A stretch of 64,000 nt of DNA from Apteryx mantelli (GCF_036417845.1 NC_089980.1:133140516-133204515); one strand, 5' to 3'; shown: positions 27,101 through 41,149, numbered from the stretch's first letter. Program-made: numbers and translations. Notes: generated by a model not told the origin, from the letters alone.

Positions 27101-30100
27101 GGTCATAATTTCATCCCCCTGAGAAATGCAGGAAATAATTTTATGTAAGAGATGTCTGCAAAAGGGAAAGACCATCTCCAGGCCCAGGCTACGTACACAG
27201 CACAGTTGCTCCTCTCTAAGAAAAGGCAGCTATTCTTGCTCTGCCATTTAGTAGCGCAGCATTCTGCAAACCGTCTTCCCAGCGCTAGAGTAGGTCCTCA
27301 CTCTAATGGAAAGTAGCCCTTCCCTCCACCCTTCCTCCCCTCCTCCTTCCCAACACACACATTTCTTCCTGCCTCCTGTTCCTGCTTCTGGGGATCTTTC
27401 ACGCCTGTTACCCCAATTCCTTAACAACTTTTACTGTCAGTTCCTTCCTACAGCTCAATCTTCATATCTCAAGCTACAGCAGAGGGGTCTCTAGCCTCCT
27501 TCAGTTGTGTGCCCTCCTCCCCGAAGCTGGCATGTCAGCTGTAAGCAGGTGCTCCCTTGTACTCCATCACTTCCTAAGCCTGCACTCTCCAGAGTACTGT
27601 TCTCTAGGATCCCTGTATGCCAGGTGCCACCCTGCTTCCCCTTGCCATCTTCAACCCCTCCTGCCCCCAGCAGACCCCCAGACAAATTGTCTTTCTTAGA
27701 TGGCTTTGATTCATGAAGCGTGGCCCCACTGGTGAGGTCTGCGCTGTACGATGAAGCAAGAATAGGGCAGGGTCCTAAGCACTCAGCTGCTCCGTATGCT
27801 CCCAGGGGCAGTTTTGTCCTGTGTCAGCTAGCAGTTGCCTACACAAGGTGCAGTCACTGCTTGAAAAATAGTGCAGGCCAGGAATCAACTCCAATAGCCC
27901 ATATAGACAAGACTGTACTGGTTTTGGTTTCCTCCATGTTTCCCAGTCCCTCAATGACCTTCCACCAGGCTTTGCACCTCCTAAATGGCCTCAAACTACA
28001 CTTCAGATCATGTAAAACACACTCTTTTTCGCAGTATGAAAACACCATTCTGAAGTGCTGCACATGATGGCTCTTAGGTCCACAGAGGTACCACCTGAGA
28101 CACAAAGGAGAGACTGTGCTGGTCTGTGCACTTGGCTTCTAGGTCTGAGAATTACTACTGAACGGGGGAGGGATTAGTCAAGGGTCTCAGTTTTGTCTCT
28201 GAGCAATTCAGACGTAGCTGTTGCTGTCTTGCTCTGGCTGGGCTTCATGAGCAGGATGAGTAGCTCCTGCCTCTGCTCTGCCCTCTGAGTTTGGCTCACC
28301 TTTACACAGGAGTGAGAATGGGGAAGCAGAAGAAGTCCTGCCCAGCTAGGCAGCAGCTGCCACACACAAGGATTTCAAACCATGTCTCAAACTTCAGATT
28401 CTCTGTGCCCAGGTGCTTTCAAACTCATGTTTGTCCTCACTGATACAATGGAAATATTTAATACTTCATATGACTTCCAGAGATGGGCAGGAAGGGGTAG
28501 AAGGGCAGGCAGATGCGATAGATAAAATTTGCTATCTCTGGCCTTCCCTTCCCTTATGCTCTGTGGCTTCTGCTGCTGTTCCCTCCCCATGCCAGGGGCA
28601 GGGTACATGAGATCTGCAGCGAGGGTGAGGAAAGCTTTCCTGCTACCTGGCTCGGCTGGCCAGGAGGGGAGGGTGCCCTTCTCCCATCACATTAGTAATG
28701 GACTCCCAGAGAGCAATTCCACCTTCTTGGATACGGCAGATTCACGCAGTAGAGGTGCCACATGGCATGCGTTGTTTATCTCTTCTGGCATATATGTGTA
28801 CTCATACAAAGGAGCAGTGTAATTAGCCCCAGATTATTTGTAAAACACTTGGATGAAGGGACTATAAATGGAAGGTATTATTAAGATGCTAATGACATGT
28901 TTAACATGGAGCGGACAGCTCTGAACCCATTAACCTTTAATCAGGATTCACAATTGGGGATGAGGTAACTGCACAATATCGCTACCTTTTCTTCATTATT
29001 AATTAAGTGTATGAATGTACTCTGCTGGACGAAAGAGCCTCATCAGACAAGAGAGGCACCATCAATGAAAGGTCACTGTGCTGATTCACAAAAGGATAGA
29101 AATCCACATGCCGTTATTTTTAATTCTGAAAGTTGCTCTTGTTGTTCTTTTGCTGTTCCTGGGGTCATCTCGCTTGCATCACCTGAGGCTGAAGGTTTGT
29201 TTTATGGTTTGTGGTTGCAGAAGGTAACGCCAAATTACATACAAGTGGCCAGGCCCACTGTTGAAGGGTGAAACTTTAAATTCCTATTTTTTTTTTTTAT
29301 ATCAAGGGAATAAATAGAGAAACATCACTACTATTTTCAAGGGTTTGTTAGGAACATTTTCGGGCAGCTCAGTATAATGGATGTACCACATAGATTAACT
29401 TTCCCTGCATTATGCCCTCAAGGTAGAATTTAGATATTAGTGTATTTGATAAATTTTGTGATATTTTTTCTGAATAAATTGATGCATGTTTCTCTTGTTA
29501 GTTCAGCTTATACAAATATCTAGGCAACTTATACTACCTAGAAGGAAGGGTTTGAGAAGGAGATAGCCCAAAGACTGCTGAAGGAGAAAGGGACTCCTCC
29601 CTAGGAGTCTTTTGGCTTGGCCCATAAGAATTTCTCCAGACAGATGGGAGAAGCAGGAGTAGTGGGGCAACGCAGGGCATGAGAATGCCAAGGGTCTGTG
29701 ATCAAAAGCGTCAGAGATGGGCGAGCAATCGCAGGAGGTGATTACAGAGCCAGATGGTGTACGATATGGCCAGGGAAGTGTTCACCGTTTAGATGGTGGT
29801 TTTGTGAGTTTAAAGGATGGAGAGGATTCCAGGCAACATATGTAAGAGAGGACCTCAAGGAAAACTTTGTCTCCTCTCCTGCACACATTACATAGGGTGT
29901 CTGAATCAGATGCTTAGGGCAAGTTAGGGCTCAGCACCCCAAAGAACTGGTCTGACACCAAAACCGAGATTCTCTTTCCTGTTCTGAGCAGGAACTCATT
30001 TTGCTTAAGTAATAAAAATGCTACCACTTGAGATAAGGATAACGCTGATGACTTTTGCTGAGCTTTTCGGCTATATGACAGAACTCTTCCATTTCTTCTC

Positions 30101-31055
30101 CTAAATCTTACATTCACTGTGCTTTGGAAAAATAATGCTCTTCTAGTGCCAAAAAATAGTGTAAATAATCAGCAAGTGTAAATTGACAGAGAGCTGCATA
30201 GAATGGGCTGGAGAGCAAAGGAGGTAATGAAATAGCGAGACAAATGTTTTGAATGATATTAACTACAGAAACTTGTAAGCCCTAATCCTGCTAACCTGAC
30301 TTGCCACTGTTAGCTTGGGATAGCCTGTATTTTGTAAGCCTAGCTTGACTGCAGTGATTTAATCATTACTGCAGTAATGAACTGCTGTGGATTTAGCTCA
30401 AATTTTTTTAGCCTTTAAGTCTTGGGGGTGGGGGGAGGAAAAAAAAAGAAGCAGGAGGGGAGAGGTAATCTCACTGTGTCTATTGAATTTTTATATTGTA
30501 TTTATTACCTCAGTATTTTTCTCAAGATAAAACAACGCTTACCTTTAGGAACAAGGTACCATTGTATAAAAGTCCCTTAGTTACTGTTGTCCTGTTCCTA
30601 GCTCAGCCATAACAAGATTTTCTGCATTTTGAGCCACAGGTCTGCAGGCATGAATAACTGTGAGTACAGAATTGAGTCTGCAGCTCGTTTATGCTCAGAA
30701 ATAACTGTATGCCTTAAAAACCCAATTTATGAGTGCATCACATTTTGGTTTGCAAAGTGACATTAATTGCTGTTGCAGTTACTTGCGCCAGAGGCATCTG
30801 AATATTTTTTTCCTAGTGTCTGTACTTATTTCTGCGGTTCTTTTTCAGCGGAAAGAATCCTTCTGGGAAGGATTTGAACAGTAAAAGAATGTGGCATTTG
30901 AACTGGGATTATTACCTTTTAAGAGGGCAGTGAATCTGATTTACTTCGTGGTGTTGGTGCACGGGGAAAGGGCCCAGCTTTGTGTGAGCGCAGCACTGCA
31001 GAGCTGCTTGTAGCTGACAGTGACCAATGTAGCCTTCAGTGCTGGTTGGCAGCAT

Positions 31056-31063
31056 TGACGTCA
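31056..31063. promoter_or_regulatory. Full palindromic cAMP response element (TGACGTCA)
   Basis: A perfect TGACGTCA lies in the last RCAN2 intron, 32 bp after a CCAAT (31024-31028, GACCAATG). CRE octamers are CpG-containing and so are rare in AT-rich, CpG-depleted DNA. Whether CREB binds it is not shown by sequence. Confidence 0.45.
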
Positions 31064-31529
31064 GCCCATAGCTGAGAAATTAGCTGAAGCCCGCAGGGAA
31101 AATAGGCAAAGAAAAACCATATAATTTCTCAGTGCAGCACAACCAAGCTATTCCTCCTTTTTATATTTTAGCCTATCAACAAGACCTGTAATGCTTTGCT
31201 CAATTTGGATTCAGAGGAAGGGTTGCCAAAAATAGAGCAGTTAAATGTCAACATTAATGGTATCACAGCAGTAAAATATTTCTCACAGCAAGATGTCTGA
31301 CTAGTAGCTATTGTTCACTAGTTGCCTCCTATTTTTTAGGCAAAAATGCAGCATGTCCTCTAATCCCAGGCCACGCAGTCATACTTGGACCAAGAACTTA
31401 CCAGCACAAATAGTATGGGGTAACGGTCCCAGAACTGTGTGGGGTAACGCACATCCAAATCTGCAACCCCCTCCTAACATGAATTACTCTGCCACGAAGT
31501 TGTGAATAAATAAAAATCCAGATTAGTAC

Positions 31530-31665
31530 CATGAACAAACGTTAAGCGCTTTGAGGCAGAGACTGCCAGTTCACTTTCTTTGTACAACACCTAACACTGT
31601 TGGTTTCTGCCTGTGATGCAAGTTTTTAGGAGCTGCTATACAACAAACGTGGAGGATTTGAGCTC
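31530..31665. repeat. Ancient amniote interspersed repeat remnant
   Basis: TTAAGCGCTTTGAGGCAGAG, CTTTGTACAACACCTAACAC and GGAGCTGCTATACAACAAA follow the layout of a repeat common in turtle and archosaur genomes ('ctttgaggcagggactgtc ... gtacagcacctagcac ... ggcgctac'). Family and orientation not assigned. Confidence 0.4.
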
Positions 31666-32099
31666 AGCTAGTTATAGTGGCACCTCACCTTTCTTGTGTC
31701 AGAATATTTTACAGGCAATATGCACTGGTTTTAGAGCAGTTTTATGAACAAAACCCAAGATATATCGGGTGTATGTACGGTCATTGTAAGCCTATTTGAA
31801 CTTAAACGCAGTTTGTGGCTCTTGGAGATGACAAAAGTGGTCCAAAAGGGGGCAGCATGTTATCTGGAACAGTTTCTACTGCGTTTTTTAGCACTGCTAA
31901 TGGACATCTGTCTCCTCTGAAAGACCAGATTCATCACGTCAGAAATGCAAAATACCGTTATAGACACCAGTGTATTTCACTTTGGGCTGGTTTCCATTGG
32001 GCCCCATTCTGGAGCACTGTCTGTTCTAGCCTTAATTATGCCATTGAGAGCAACGATCACTGACGTAGTGCAGCCACGCTTGCCCTCGTCCGTATTTAG

Positions 32100-32378
<279 letters not shown>

Positions 32379-35300
32379 GCCTCGCCGCCGACAGAAACAG
32401 CACTTCTCTCCTCCGACACAGCTCTTGTTTTTTGTTTGCTTTGTTTTATTGAAAGGCAGCCATTGCCTTGTGAGTACCAGGACATTAAGCTCATTGAAAT
32501 CCCTCACAGTAATCAAGCCTGTGTAACAAAAGGGCTAGGAAAAAGATCTTTGTATATGTAACCATATCACACACCAACTACACTAATAGCTTTTCTGGAA
32601 AGGACAAAAACAGGCTGAAGCGGGAAGGGTGTCAGTCTGAGTTCTTTTCACAGCTGTAATTTGCATGCTGTAACACCACCACCAGAGAGATCAGTGGAGA
32701 TGGGCAAATAGGCTGATACCGGGCTTGATATTCAAACTCCCAGAATACTCACCACTGCCCTTCATCAAAGAGGCTGCTTCTCTGCCCTCTTCAGTTCCCC
32801 AGCAGAGCTCAGTCTTTTCCTTTTTTCCTTTTTTGGGGGGCAAGGAGGGTGTTTTGGTTTTTTTAATCTGCTGTCAGCTTGGTGGCCTTTTCATCCTTCT
32901 GAAATTTTCTTACGGGACACCATCTTTGCAGCATTTTTCAGAAACAGGAGAAAAACACCCTCTTCCACCAACAGCTGCAGAGACAACTGGTCCTTAAGAG
33001 TGGTGGGGATGTGAAATAGAGCCCTCTGGGCTGAGGGGAGAGGGAGCAGCTTGCTGAAGGGTCCCGTGTCTTTCAGTCCCCTCTAAGGAGGAGGGAGCCA
33101 GACTATCAATAGGGATTGACATTTTATCTTCCATAAAGGTATGAGTGGTACTTCTCTTTGAATTTGAGGGAAAAAGAGAAGCCACCTGACTGCTGATTTA
33201 AGGTGGGATTCATTGCTTTGTTGTAGCTGCAAGTTCTGCTGATGATAAAGGCTTCCCTAGTGGTGTGTTGAACAGCCCTGAAACCAACTGTTTGTAATTA
33301 GTTGCACATCCCTAATAATTAGTCCTTTTTCCTCCCTACTTCCTGTGCTTTAAAGCCCTCCTGGAGCTGTATGCAATTTGGGTTTGTGGAGGTGAGGAGA
33401 AATTAGTTGGTATTCTTTGTTGTTTTTTTTTCTTTTTTTCTTTCTTTCTTTTTTTTAGGCCAAAGAAAACAGGACCATAATTACACACTTGAAATTAGAC
33501 TGCATGAAATTGAATCCCCTTTTTCACTATGTCCTGCATGTTTCTTTCTCTTGCTATGTATACTGGGTTACAAAAAGTGTTCTGTGTTTTCATCATGGCT
33601 GACAGCAGACAGATACTGGATTCCCTGTCTGGTAGATCTTCCATGATGATTTTTTTTTCATGCGTACTTGTCATTTTGAGAAATATTTTCTAGACATTTG
33701 AGCTCCGATTTTGCATATACTTAAGCATGCGCTTAACTTTATGCACATGAGTAGTTCCACTGAAATTTAATACTGCAGAAAACTGAGCATATGTGTAAGA
33801 TACAGTGGGATTTTTAGGCACAGGCTAATTAACTGCAGCATTACTCCCCAAAATGACTACAAAAGGGCACAGTGAGATTCCATGGTTTAAATTCCATTAC
33901 AAGTTAAAATAAGTTTAAAAAAAAAAAATCTTGGAAGCTCATCCTAGGGTCTGAAAAGTCAGCTTAGGTTCTGTAATCAAGATTTTGACATAAAACCTAT
34001 GGATCGGGTTTCTGAGGGAAGGTTCCATTTCACTCTTAATTAATAAGGCTACAAAGCTTCAGCAGAATTGGTGTCACCCTTTTTGCTGTGTTGGCTCTGC
34101 AGTACTTCCAGGAAGAAAAGTATGTTGTTTTGTCAGTAAAGTCAGGTGATACCATTCTCGTTATCCATGGTGAGAACATTCTGAGAAGTAAGGACTCTCA
34201 TATAGCTCATTCTCTCACCACCACAGTCCCTTAATGTTCCTGTTGAAATTTAGAGCCTTACTTAGCATATAACTATAATGTGATAACTCTTAATGCATTG
34301 TGGACATTGTGTACGTTACACTAACAGAAGCATGTGAAATACAGCTGAGAGTGAACAAGAAATAGGGCTTTAGTATCTTCATGATATCTTGAGTAAAATT
34401 GTTTTAAAAGTAACTTCTTAGAGGTTTCACTTCAATTAGTTTTCAGTGATGTGTTTAGAATTGATTTAAATAAATTATTTGTCACTCACTACCCTAGGAC
34501 TAAAATGTGATGTTCCTGTTGAAAATGCCGTCATAGACCACCTATAATATTTTAGGGGTGATGTCTTTTTATAAAATGTGCTGAATGTTAAGGCCCATAG
34601 GTTTTAGAGCAATTCTTGCCACATCTCCTCAAGTGAAGTAAATGATTGGAGATCTTCACTGATCAAAGCTGATGCTTTGGATTTTTATATCTAAAAATGT
34701 CAGAGGGCCAAATCTCGTCCCTGTGTCCATGCACTCAAACTTTGGAGAGATTTGGTTCTGAATTGAATTATGGACTTTGGCTCCCAATGATTTAAAACCA
34801 TACTGCAAATAAAGCATTGGATCTTGAAAGCTCTTTTCTCAAAGCACGCTTACGGACATAGGTTTAAGAACAGGCCCAACTCAACGATGATTCTTTATAA
34901 AACTGTACAGTACTGTCTTGGAGGAGGTAGAACATAGCTTCACTGTGCAAAACATAGAAATGCAGTTAGAAGATTGAGAACTCAGAGAAGCCTATTGTAA
35001 CTATGGTCAAAGTTTAAAAATTGCCTTTGTATGGTAAAATACAGTCATCAAAGAAAAATATTTCAGGTATTATGGAGTAACTTCCCTATCATAAAAGTAA
35101 CAGCATTTGTCATTGTCTTAACCTTGTATTTTGCTAGCAGCTGGCTCTTGCCTGGCCTGGAAAAAAATAAAAGGCTTCTTTCAAAAAATGCTGACCATCT
35201 GGAAAAGTAAATTCCTATATAAATTCAGTAATTCACATCCTGTCGTTTTGTTCAAAACAAAGCTGCCACTGGCTTCATTGGGAACTTCCTTTTGTGTAGC

Positions 35301-36360
35301 ATCTCTGAGCTCAGTCCGTAGCACCTGCCCTTTTCACGGGGATGTATCCACAGCGCTGAAGTAGATTCTCTCTTGTAGTAATACTATAAGAACTAAATCT
35401 GTTCGTTACCTGAGAGCTTGTGATGCGCAGTGATGTAGGTGACGTCCTTCCAGTTTTCTTCCCGAGGGTGAGACCGTGCGGGTGGCTGGCAGCGATGCCC
35501 TGGGGCCCTCTGCTGGGTGTGCGCTGCTCCTGCTGCTGCCTGGGAACTGGAGGAGGAAAGCAGGTTGCTGTTTCTGTGGCCCTGCTTGTCCTTCCTGATC
35601 TCTGCAGATACAAAATCTAAATTCCAGAGACTCCCCTAGTACCGTTAAAAGCATGAAAACACTGCAATGCTCAGAGCAGGGAGCATTTTGGAATTTGTTC
35701 TTTTGGAACAGGAGAATGAAGAATTTCTGTGGCCTTGATCTTTTTTGTTTTGTAGTTAAGACAAGCTAATACAAGGCCTGCCCCATGCACACGTACGCAC
35801 TCACATACAACTTGTTTTCAGCCAGAAAACATAGCAAGAGCATCCCTCCCCCAAACCTTCCCAAGAATACAGACATAGTTATTGTAAAGTGCTTTATTTT
35901 ATAAAAATATGTCCCATGGCTAAACTACAGTCCATTTGTTCAACACTTATTTGCTCCTAAATTGGGTGGATATTTTTTCTGTTTTTTTTTTCTTTTTCTT
36001 TTTTTTTCCATCAGTGACAGTGAAAAAGCTTTCTGGAAGAAGAGAAACTGTTCTCTGTATGGAATGATAACTGATCGAACTGTCTTTTGCAAAACTTGAT
36101 TACAGTGGTATGTCTGAGCACTGTGACAGATTATGTTAGCATTTCCATCATATTGTACATACTTTTGAGATACTCTATTTAGTCATATTTTATAGGAGTA
36201 TTAAGCTAGTTAGTCACTTTTGCACTTGTATAATTCAGAGCTTAGTTTTAAGAATAAATATGGCAAACAATAATTTTTGTGTTCTGCTTGCATTGGCATT
36301 TTGAAAAGCAACATTTAAGAAAGTGGAACTGTGTTAATAAACTGACTAGTGTGATACACA
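32379..36360 (+). other. RCAN2: Probable RCAN2 3'UTR
   Basis: No further coding exon follows the RCAN2 stop. The stretch has scattered poly(A) signals: AATAAA at 34469-34474, 34808-34813, 36253-36258 and 36336-36341. The last two lie after an AT-rich segment containing TGTACATA (36154-36161), a Pumilio-type element, typical of a long 3'UTR. The exact end is unknown; an end near 36360 would give about 4 kb, longer than the roughly 2-2.5 kb I recall for mammals, so an earlier site may be used. An ancient repeat remnant lies at 33696-33800. Transcript evidence would settle the boundary. Confidence 0.4.
33696..33800. repeat. Ancient palindromic amniote repeat, one arm
   Basis: CTTAAGCATGCGCTTAACTT followed by TATGCACATGAGTAGTTCCA and CTGAAATT matches one arm of the hairpin repeat built on 'gcttaactttaagcac ... 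gagtagtcccattgaagtcaat'. It lies within the probable RCAN2 3'UTR. Confidence 0.5.
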
Positions 36361-38487
36361 CCACTGCTCTCTTAACTAACAGAACCGAAACTGCTTAAAT
36401 GCATGACAGGCCAAACTGTTTCAAGAGAAATTAAGAAACTGGCGGGGGGGAAAGGAAGTCCTCTGGTTCACGAGATAGGCCAAATTCCATTTTAAGCTGC
36501 TGCAGTACCACTGAGTCATGTGAACTTGCACTGGTTCACTGTGGATTTGTCTAGGTGTATGCAAAAAAACCCCAAAACTGCACCATCCAGGTGAGCAAAA
36601 ATAAATCCCTGCCAGCTGAAGTGGTTCTCCCTGTACTTTTGTAATAATGAGCGTGTGTGTTTAAATCAGTAACATGACATCCAACTAATGCCCAAACTGA
36701 GGAAAAAGTTCTATTAGCATTAATTATTTAAAAATAGGAAAGCCATTGTTTGTAGTCTTATGTCAATTAGTACTGTATATTCCAAAGGACTGGAAACCAG
36801 AAGATAAGGGTCTGCTAATTAACTGCATCAAGAAATTCTTACATTTGATCTTATGCCAGTCACTCAGATCTGCATTTTGAAAAGTGCTTTTTTCTGGGTG
36901 CCCAGCTTAAAAGACCTGTTTCTCAAAGGATGATTATTCATGATTCTGAAAATTAGATCCCCTTAAAAAGTTTCATTCAAAAATGTAAGCTCTCTGCTCA
37001 CTGATTGCTTTTAAAAAGACAAGCCTTAACCTGCAGGTTTTGATTAGAAAAAGTATTAATATTCATCTTTTCACAGAGTACTTTGGAATCCAGGGGCCAG
37101 ATGTGCTGTAGAAGGCCTGATTATTCTTTACGGTTAGTCTGTTTACTGTGGGAGAAAGCTCTTTTCCAAATGAGCTTTCCCCAACTACAGTAAGGTTCTT
37201 TATCTGATCTGATTGAAACGTTGTATTACCTGCTGTTTGTGGGTTTTCATCTTGCTGGGCATTGGATACAACACCTGGAAATAAGCTTCAAGGCTTCATA
37301 TGTGAACAGTAAGGTGCTGCATGGCCAAAAGGATTTCTGACTGGTCTTTGGTGGAGGACATGAATGCCTGTATGCATCTAGCTCCAGTAAGCACTTAATT
37401 TGTACACACAGATAGGCAATATTTATTTATACTGGGACTTTGTGCATGCAAGTGCTAATGTGCAACCTAACCCTGCATGGTATCAAATAACGGGAGTTAA
37501 CGCTATTTCTCTCCTCTGCAGCAGGGGCCTGACACTCATGGCTTATGCCTTGATTACTGACAGTCCTGGCTGACGTTGTGTGTACTTCATTACTGACAGC
37601 GTGCTATTGCTGTTCCTTTCACAGCCTCCGTTTTTGTCCTGAAGCAAAACACTCAAAGCAAGAGGGAAGCGGGGTAGGAAGGACGTGTTGGAAAGTCCAA
37701 GGCAGGCCCCAGTTCTGTAATTGGGAGTGCAGTTAACATCACATCACTTCCAGCTGATAGGGCCAACTTTTAAAAAGGGATTCAACAACTCGCAAGGGTT
37801 GGACCTTTGCTATTTTACTGCCCGATGACAAAATCTGTAGTCAGTTTGGTAGTATTACTGATAGACTTACTGGAATAACTTGCTTGAGGTGAAGGCCACG
37901 GCTATCGGGGATCTGGGGACCTAGAACAAGCTTTTCAGGATGAGGGGATTTAAGTAGGTTATTAAGGATGGATAATCTTGGTTAAAGTGGTGGCGCTTTC
38001 AGATTGCCTCCTCTAAAGAGTCTTTACTGAATTCATTTCTGTTCCTTCTTCAAAATGTAAACGTTTTCCCTCAAAACATTTATCCACTTGCAACTTTTTT
38101 TTCACACATTAGTGTGAATTTAAGACCTTTGCATTTCATTGTTTCCCTTCTACCCAGGAAATCATATTTAGTTCTGTTTCACCAAAAAGCAAAACTGGGT
38201 ATGGATTAAAGTTCTGGACAGGCCCTGGCTTAAATTCATCCTCATGAAATGCTCTTGAATAACTAGTCATGCTATCAAAAACATAAAAACCTTCTTTCCT
38301 TGTTTTAGCATGTCTTCTGGGGAAAGTACAGCAGCTTTCAAATATTCTGGACTCCTCTTAAAAGGAGAGAGATGGTTTTTCTAACGTGAACTGTGCTCTT
38401 GCTTTTAAATACGTTTAGACTGCTGCATGCAGGGTAGAAGTGCAAGGGAGGAAGTGGTGTGAAAGCTGTTTCCCACATGCCTGTTTG

Positions 38488-38599
38488 AAGCATCTGCAGA
38501 TTAGCCAATGCATTGGCTTTGGCTTGCACTGCCACAGGCAGAACAGCAGCACTCTCGATGGAAAGGCGAGAACTCCTAATGCCTTTACTGCAGATGCTT
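38488..38599. repeat. 12-bp inverted repeat enclosing a 16-bp palindrome
   Basis: AAGCATCTGCAG (38488-38499) and its exact reverse complement CTGCAGATGCTT (38588-38599) flank an 88-bp loop. The loop starts with a perfect palindrome AGCCAATGCATTGGCT (38503-38518), which holds two head-to-head CCAAT boxes. Confidence 0.9.
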
Positions 38600-41128
38600 G
38601 AAAAGCATTTAAAAAAAGCCTTAACTCATCTCTCCCTTTTTCTTAATTGCTTTATCAACTTGTTCAGCTGCTACACAGAGCTTCTGGGGCTATAGTAAGC
38701 GTCATCCATGGTTTCTTTAATTGTCCCAAAGCAGTGGCTGCAAGTCCTACAATCTGGGACATTTATCAGCGGGATTCTTGCTAGAGAAATGAAGGACCTT
38801 AAGACCGACTTCAGGATTTAAACCTAAGTAATTGATAGCTATATAATGAAAGGCCCATTTGCTGTCCCTGAGTCAGGGGCTTCCTCACCCCCCTCAGTAA
38901 GAGTATCCAGCAAGAAGGATTAAACTTCTCTATTATTATACACCAGAAAATCAGCTTTGTTTTAATAAACCATTGTAATTGATCATTAATCTAGTACAAG
39001 AAATTTGTGTCTACATTTGTGCCACAATGATGTGTTCTTGTCACTATTCAGTTAATGAAAGTAAATGTTTTGAATCCATTTTAGAGCAGAGTTCTTGTTC
39101 AGAAACTTGAAAGGAATATGTCATCTGTAATGACTGATGGATCCTTAAATGTTGATTTGGCAAGTTGTCCTGCTGTGGGTAGCTGCAGAAATATTTCATG
39201 TATGTTGTTGTAGATTTGAAAACATTAATCATGTTCTCATTCAAGTGTCTGCATTTCTGACACAGATGTGACATATCTGTATATATTATAAATCAATACT
39301 ATTTTTAACCATATATTTTGTACAAATATTCACATTAGCTCTGTACTTCAGTGAAAATCTATTATGGTATTAAACATTTTGGTGGAATTAGCAAACTCCT
39401 TGTCTATGCTTTTTTTTTCATCTTATTATTATAGCAGTTTTAAACAGCTGAGGCATTTCTTACACCCAAGACAAATATTATCATTTCCAGCTATTCATAA
39501 AAGTACCTTAAATCCATATACACCTATACCTCTCCCTCTAGTGACTAGTTCCAGCCACTGCAGAAGCTGGCAGGTCACTGTAATTGCACAGACCTCTTGA
39601 TCTGAGTGATGAAAGGCTAAAGTTCACATAAGCATAAGTACTGTTTTTCCTAGTTAATCAGAGTAACTGTTAACGGGAGGCAGTAAATTGCTGTTGAAGG
39701 GGACCCAACAATGGATTTCACAATACACACAGATGCAATTTTATAGCGATTCTTTCTTTTTTACCTTTTTTTCTGAAGCTTCTGATGTTGGTCACTGTCA
39801 GGAATAGGCTGCTAAACTTTGTGCTATGGTTGTGGTCTAGTTCGGTTTCCTACGTACAAAAGCCACATCCACACAGCTTCTATGAAGATATCACCCTTGT
39901 TTAACAAATTCAGATGGACTGGCAGATGGCCAGATTTTCTACTACTCCAGGCTTGAATGAGTGCCTTACTGCATGAGCCTGACCAGCTCAATGATCTCAA
40001 GTTCATGAAGCCAGGCTATAATTTTATATAAAAAGGAGGGGTGAGAGCCAGAATCTGTCCCTGGATTACAGCCTTTACACAGATTATATGTAACACTTTT
40101 CTACTTGCTTACTAATAATTTACTGTTTTGGAGATGTGAAGCCTACAGCAGGTTACCACTGACGAGAAAGTAAATTCATCCTGTATGGATTAGGCAAAAA
40201 AGAACTAAGGCTGTTTTCTTTGTATTGTAATTAATGAGTAAAAAATTGTGCATGCTCTTGATTCTACCATTTCTTCAAAAGCTGATTGGCATGTTTTTTG
40301 CTCCAGAAGAACATAAATTTGGCAGTGCTGGCTACAAAGTGATTAAAAAATAGTATGTTCCTATGCACTAATGAAAGAAGAAAAATGTTTTTCCCCTGGT
40401 AGTGGGAAATTATCTGACATGTAAGGCATGCTTTCTGGACCCCTATAGTACAGATCCTCAGCTACTAAGGGTGGGAAATCCAGCTTGTACTTTTGTTCCT
40501 GCCAGCAGTTCGCTAGTGAGATTCAGAGGAATAAACTGATTTCACTCTTCCTTCTGTGGCATAGTTACGGTTATGTGATGTCTTGTACATCACAACATGG
40601 AAAAAAGTAAATTTCTGCCATCACAAAAATGGAAAATAACTTAGAGCCATAGAACATGAGACAGGGAAAAAAGAAAGAAAGAAAGATACCTGAATCAAAA
40701 TCTATTTTTGTTAAAATGAGGAAGCACTTGCAGATATCCAGAAACGGAAAGTGAATTTTGCTCCTTATATTTACAGGCAGTTCAAAGTACAGTTGGCCTA
40801 GGCAGGTCCCATTTCTCTTGTTTGTTTAAAGTAATTCCATGACATGCAGTGACACCACACCCTTAATATTTGCCCACCTTTAGATCTAAACAGAAGTAGC
40901 ATTAGCATTGACTGATACCAATAAAATACACGCCTAAAAGCTGGAGAAAATGGACCCTATCAAGATGCTGGGATAGAGGAGCACAGTTCTGCAAAGCAGA
41001 TCTGCCTAAACGGAGAGCCTACAGCAACTTCTTACCACAGCCACCGGTGCAGACTGGCTTAAGATTTTGGCACAACGCAGTGACTCTGCAGCTTTCCACA
41101 CCATGAGAACATCTGCAGATGGAAAAGC

Positions 41129-41149
41129 AAAAAAAAAAAAAAAAAAAAA
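41129..41149. repeat. Poly(A) run of 21 bases
   Basis: An uninterrupted A run between ENPP5 and RCAN2. I saw no retrocopy or SINE body directly upstream and no target-site duplication, so it is called a simple repeat. Confidence 0.9.

Noticed and set aside
27306-28822. Dense set of 60-115 residue frames on both strands
   Set aside because: Moderately GC-rich, C/T-rich intronic DNA keeps several frames open; nothing resembles a known protein.
41129-41149. Poly(A) run as the tail of a processed pseudogene
   Set aside because: No gene-like sequence precedes it and no target-site duplication is seen.
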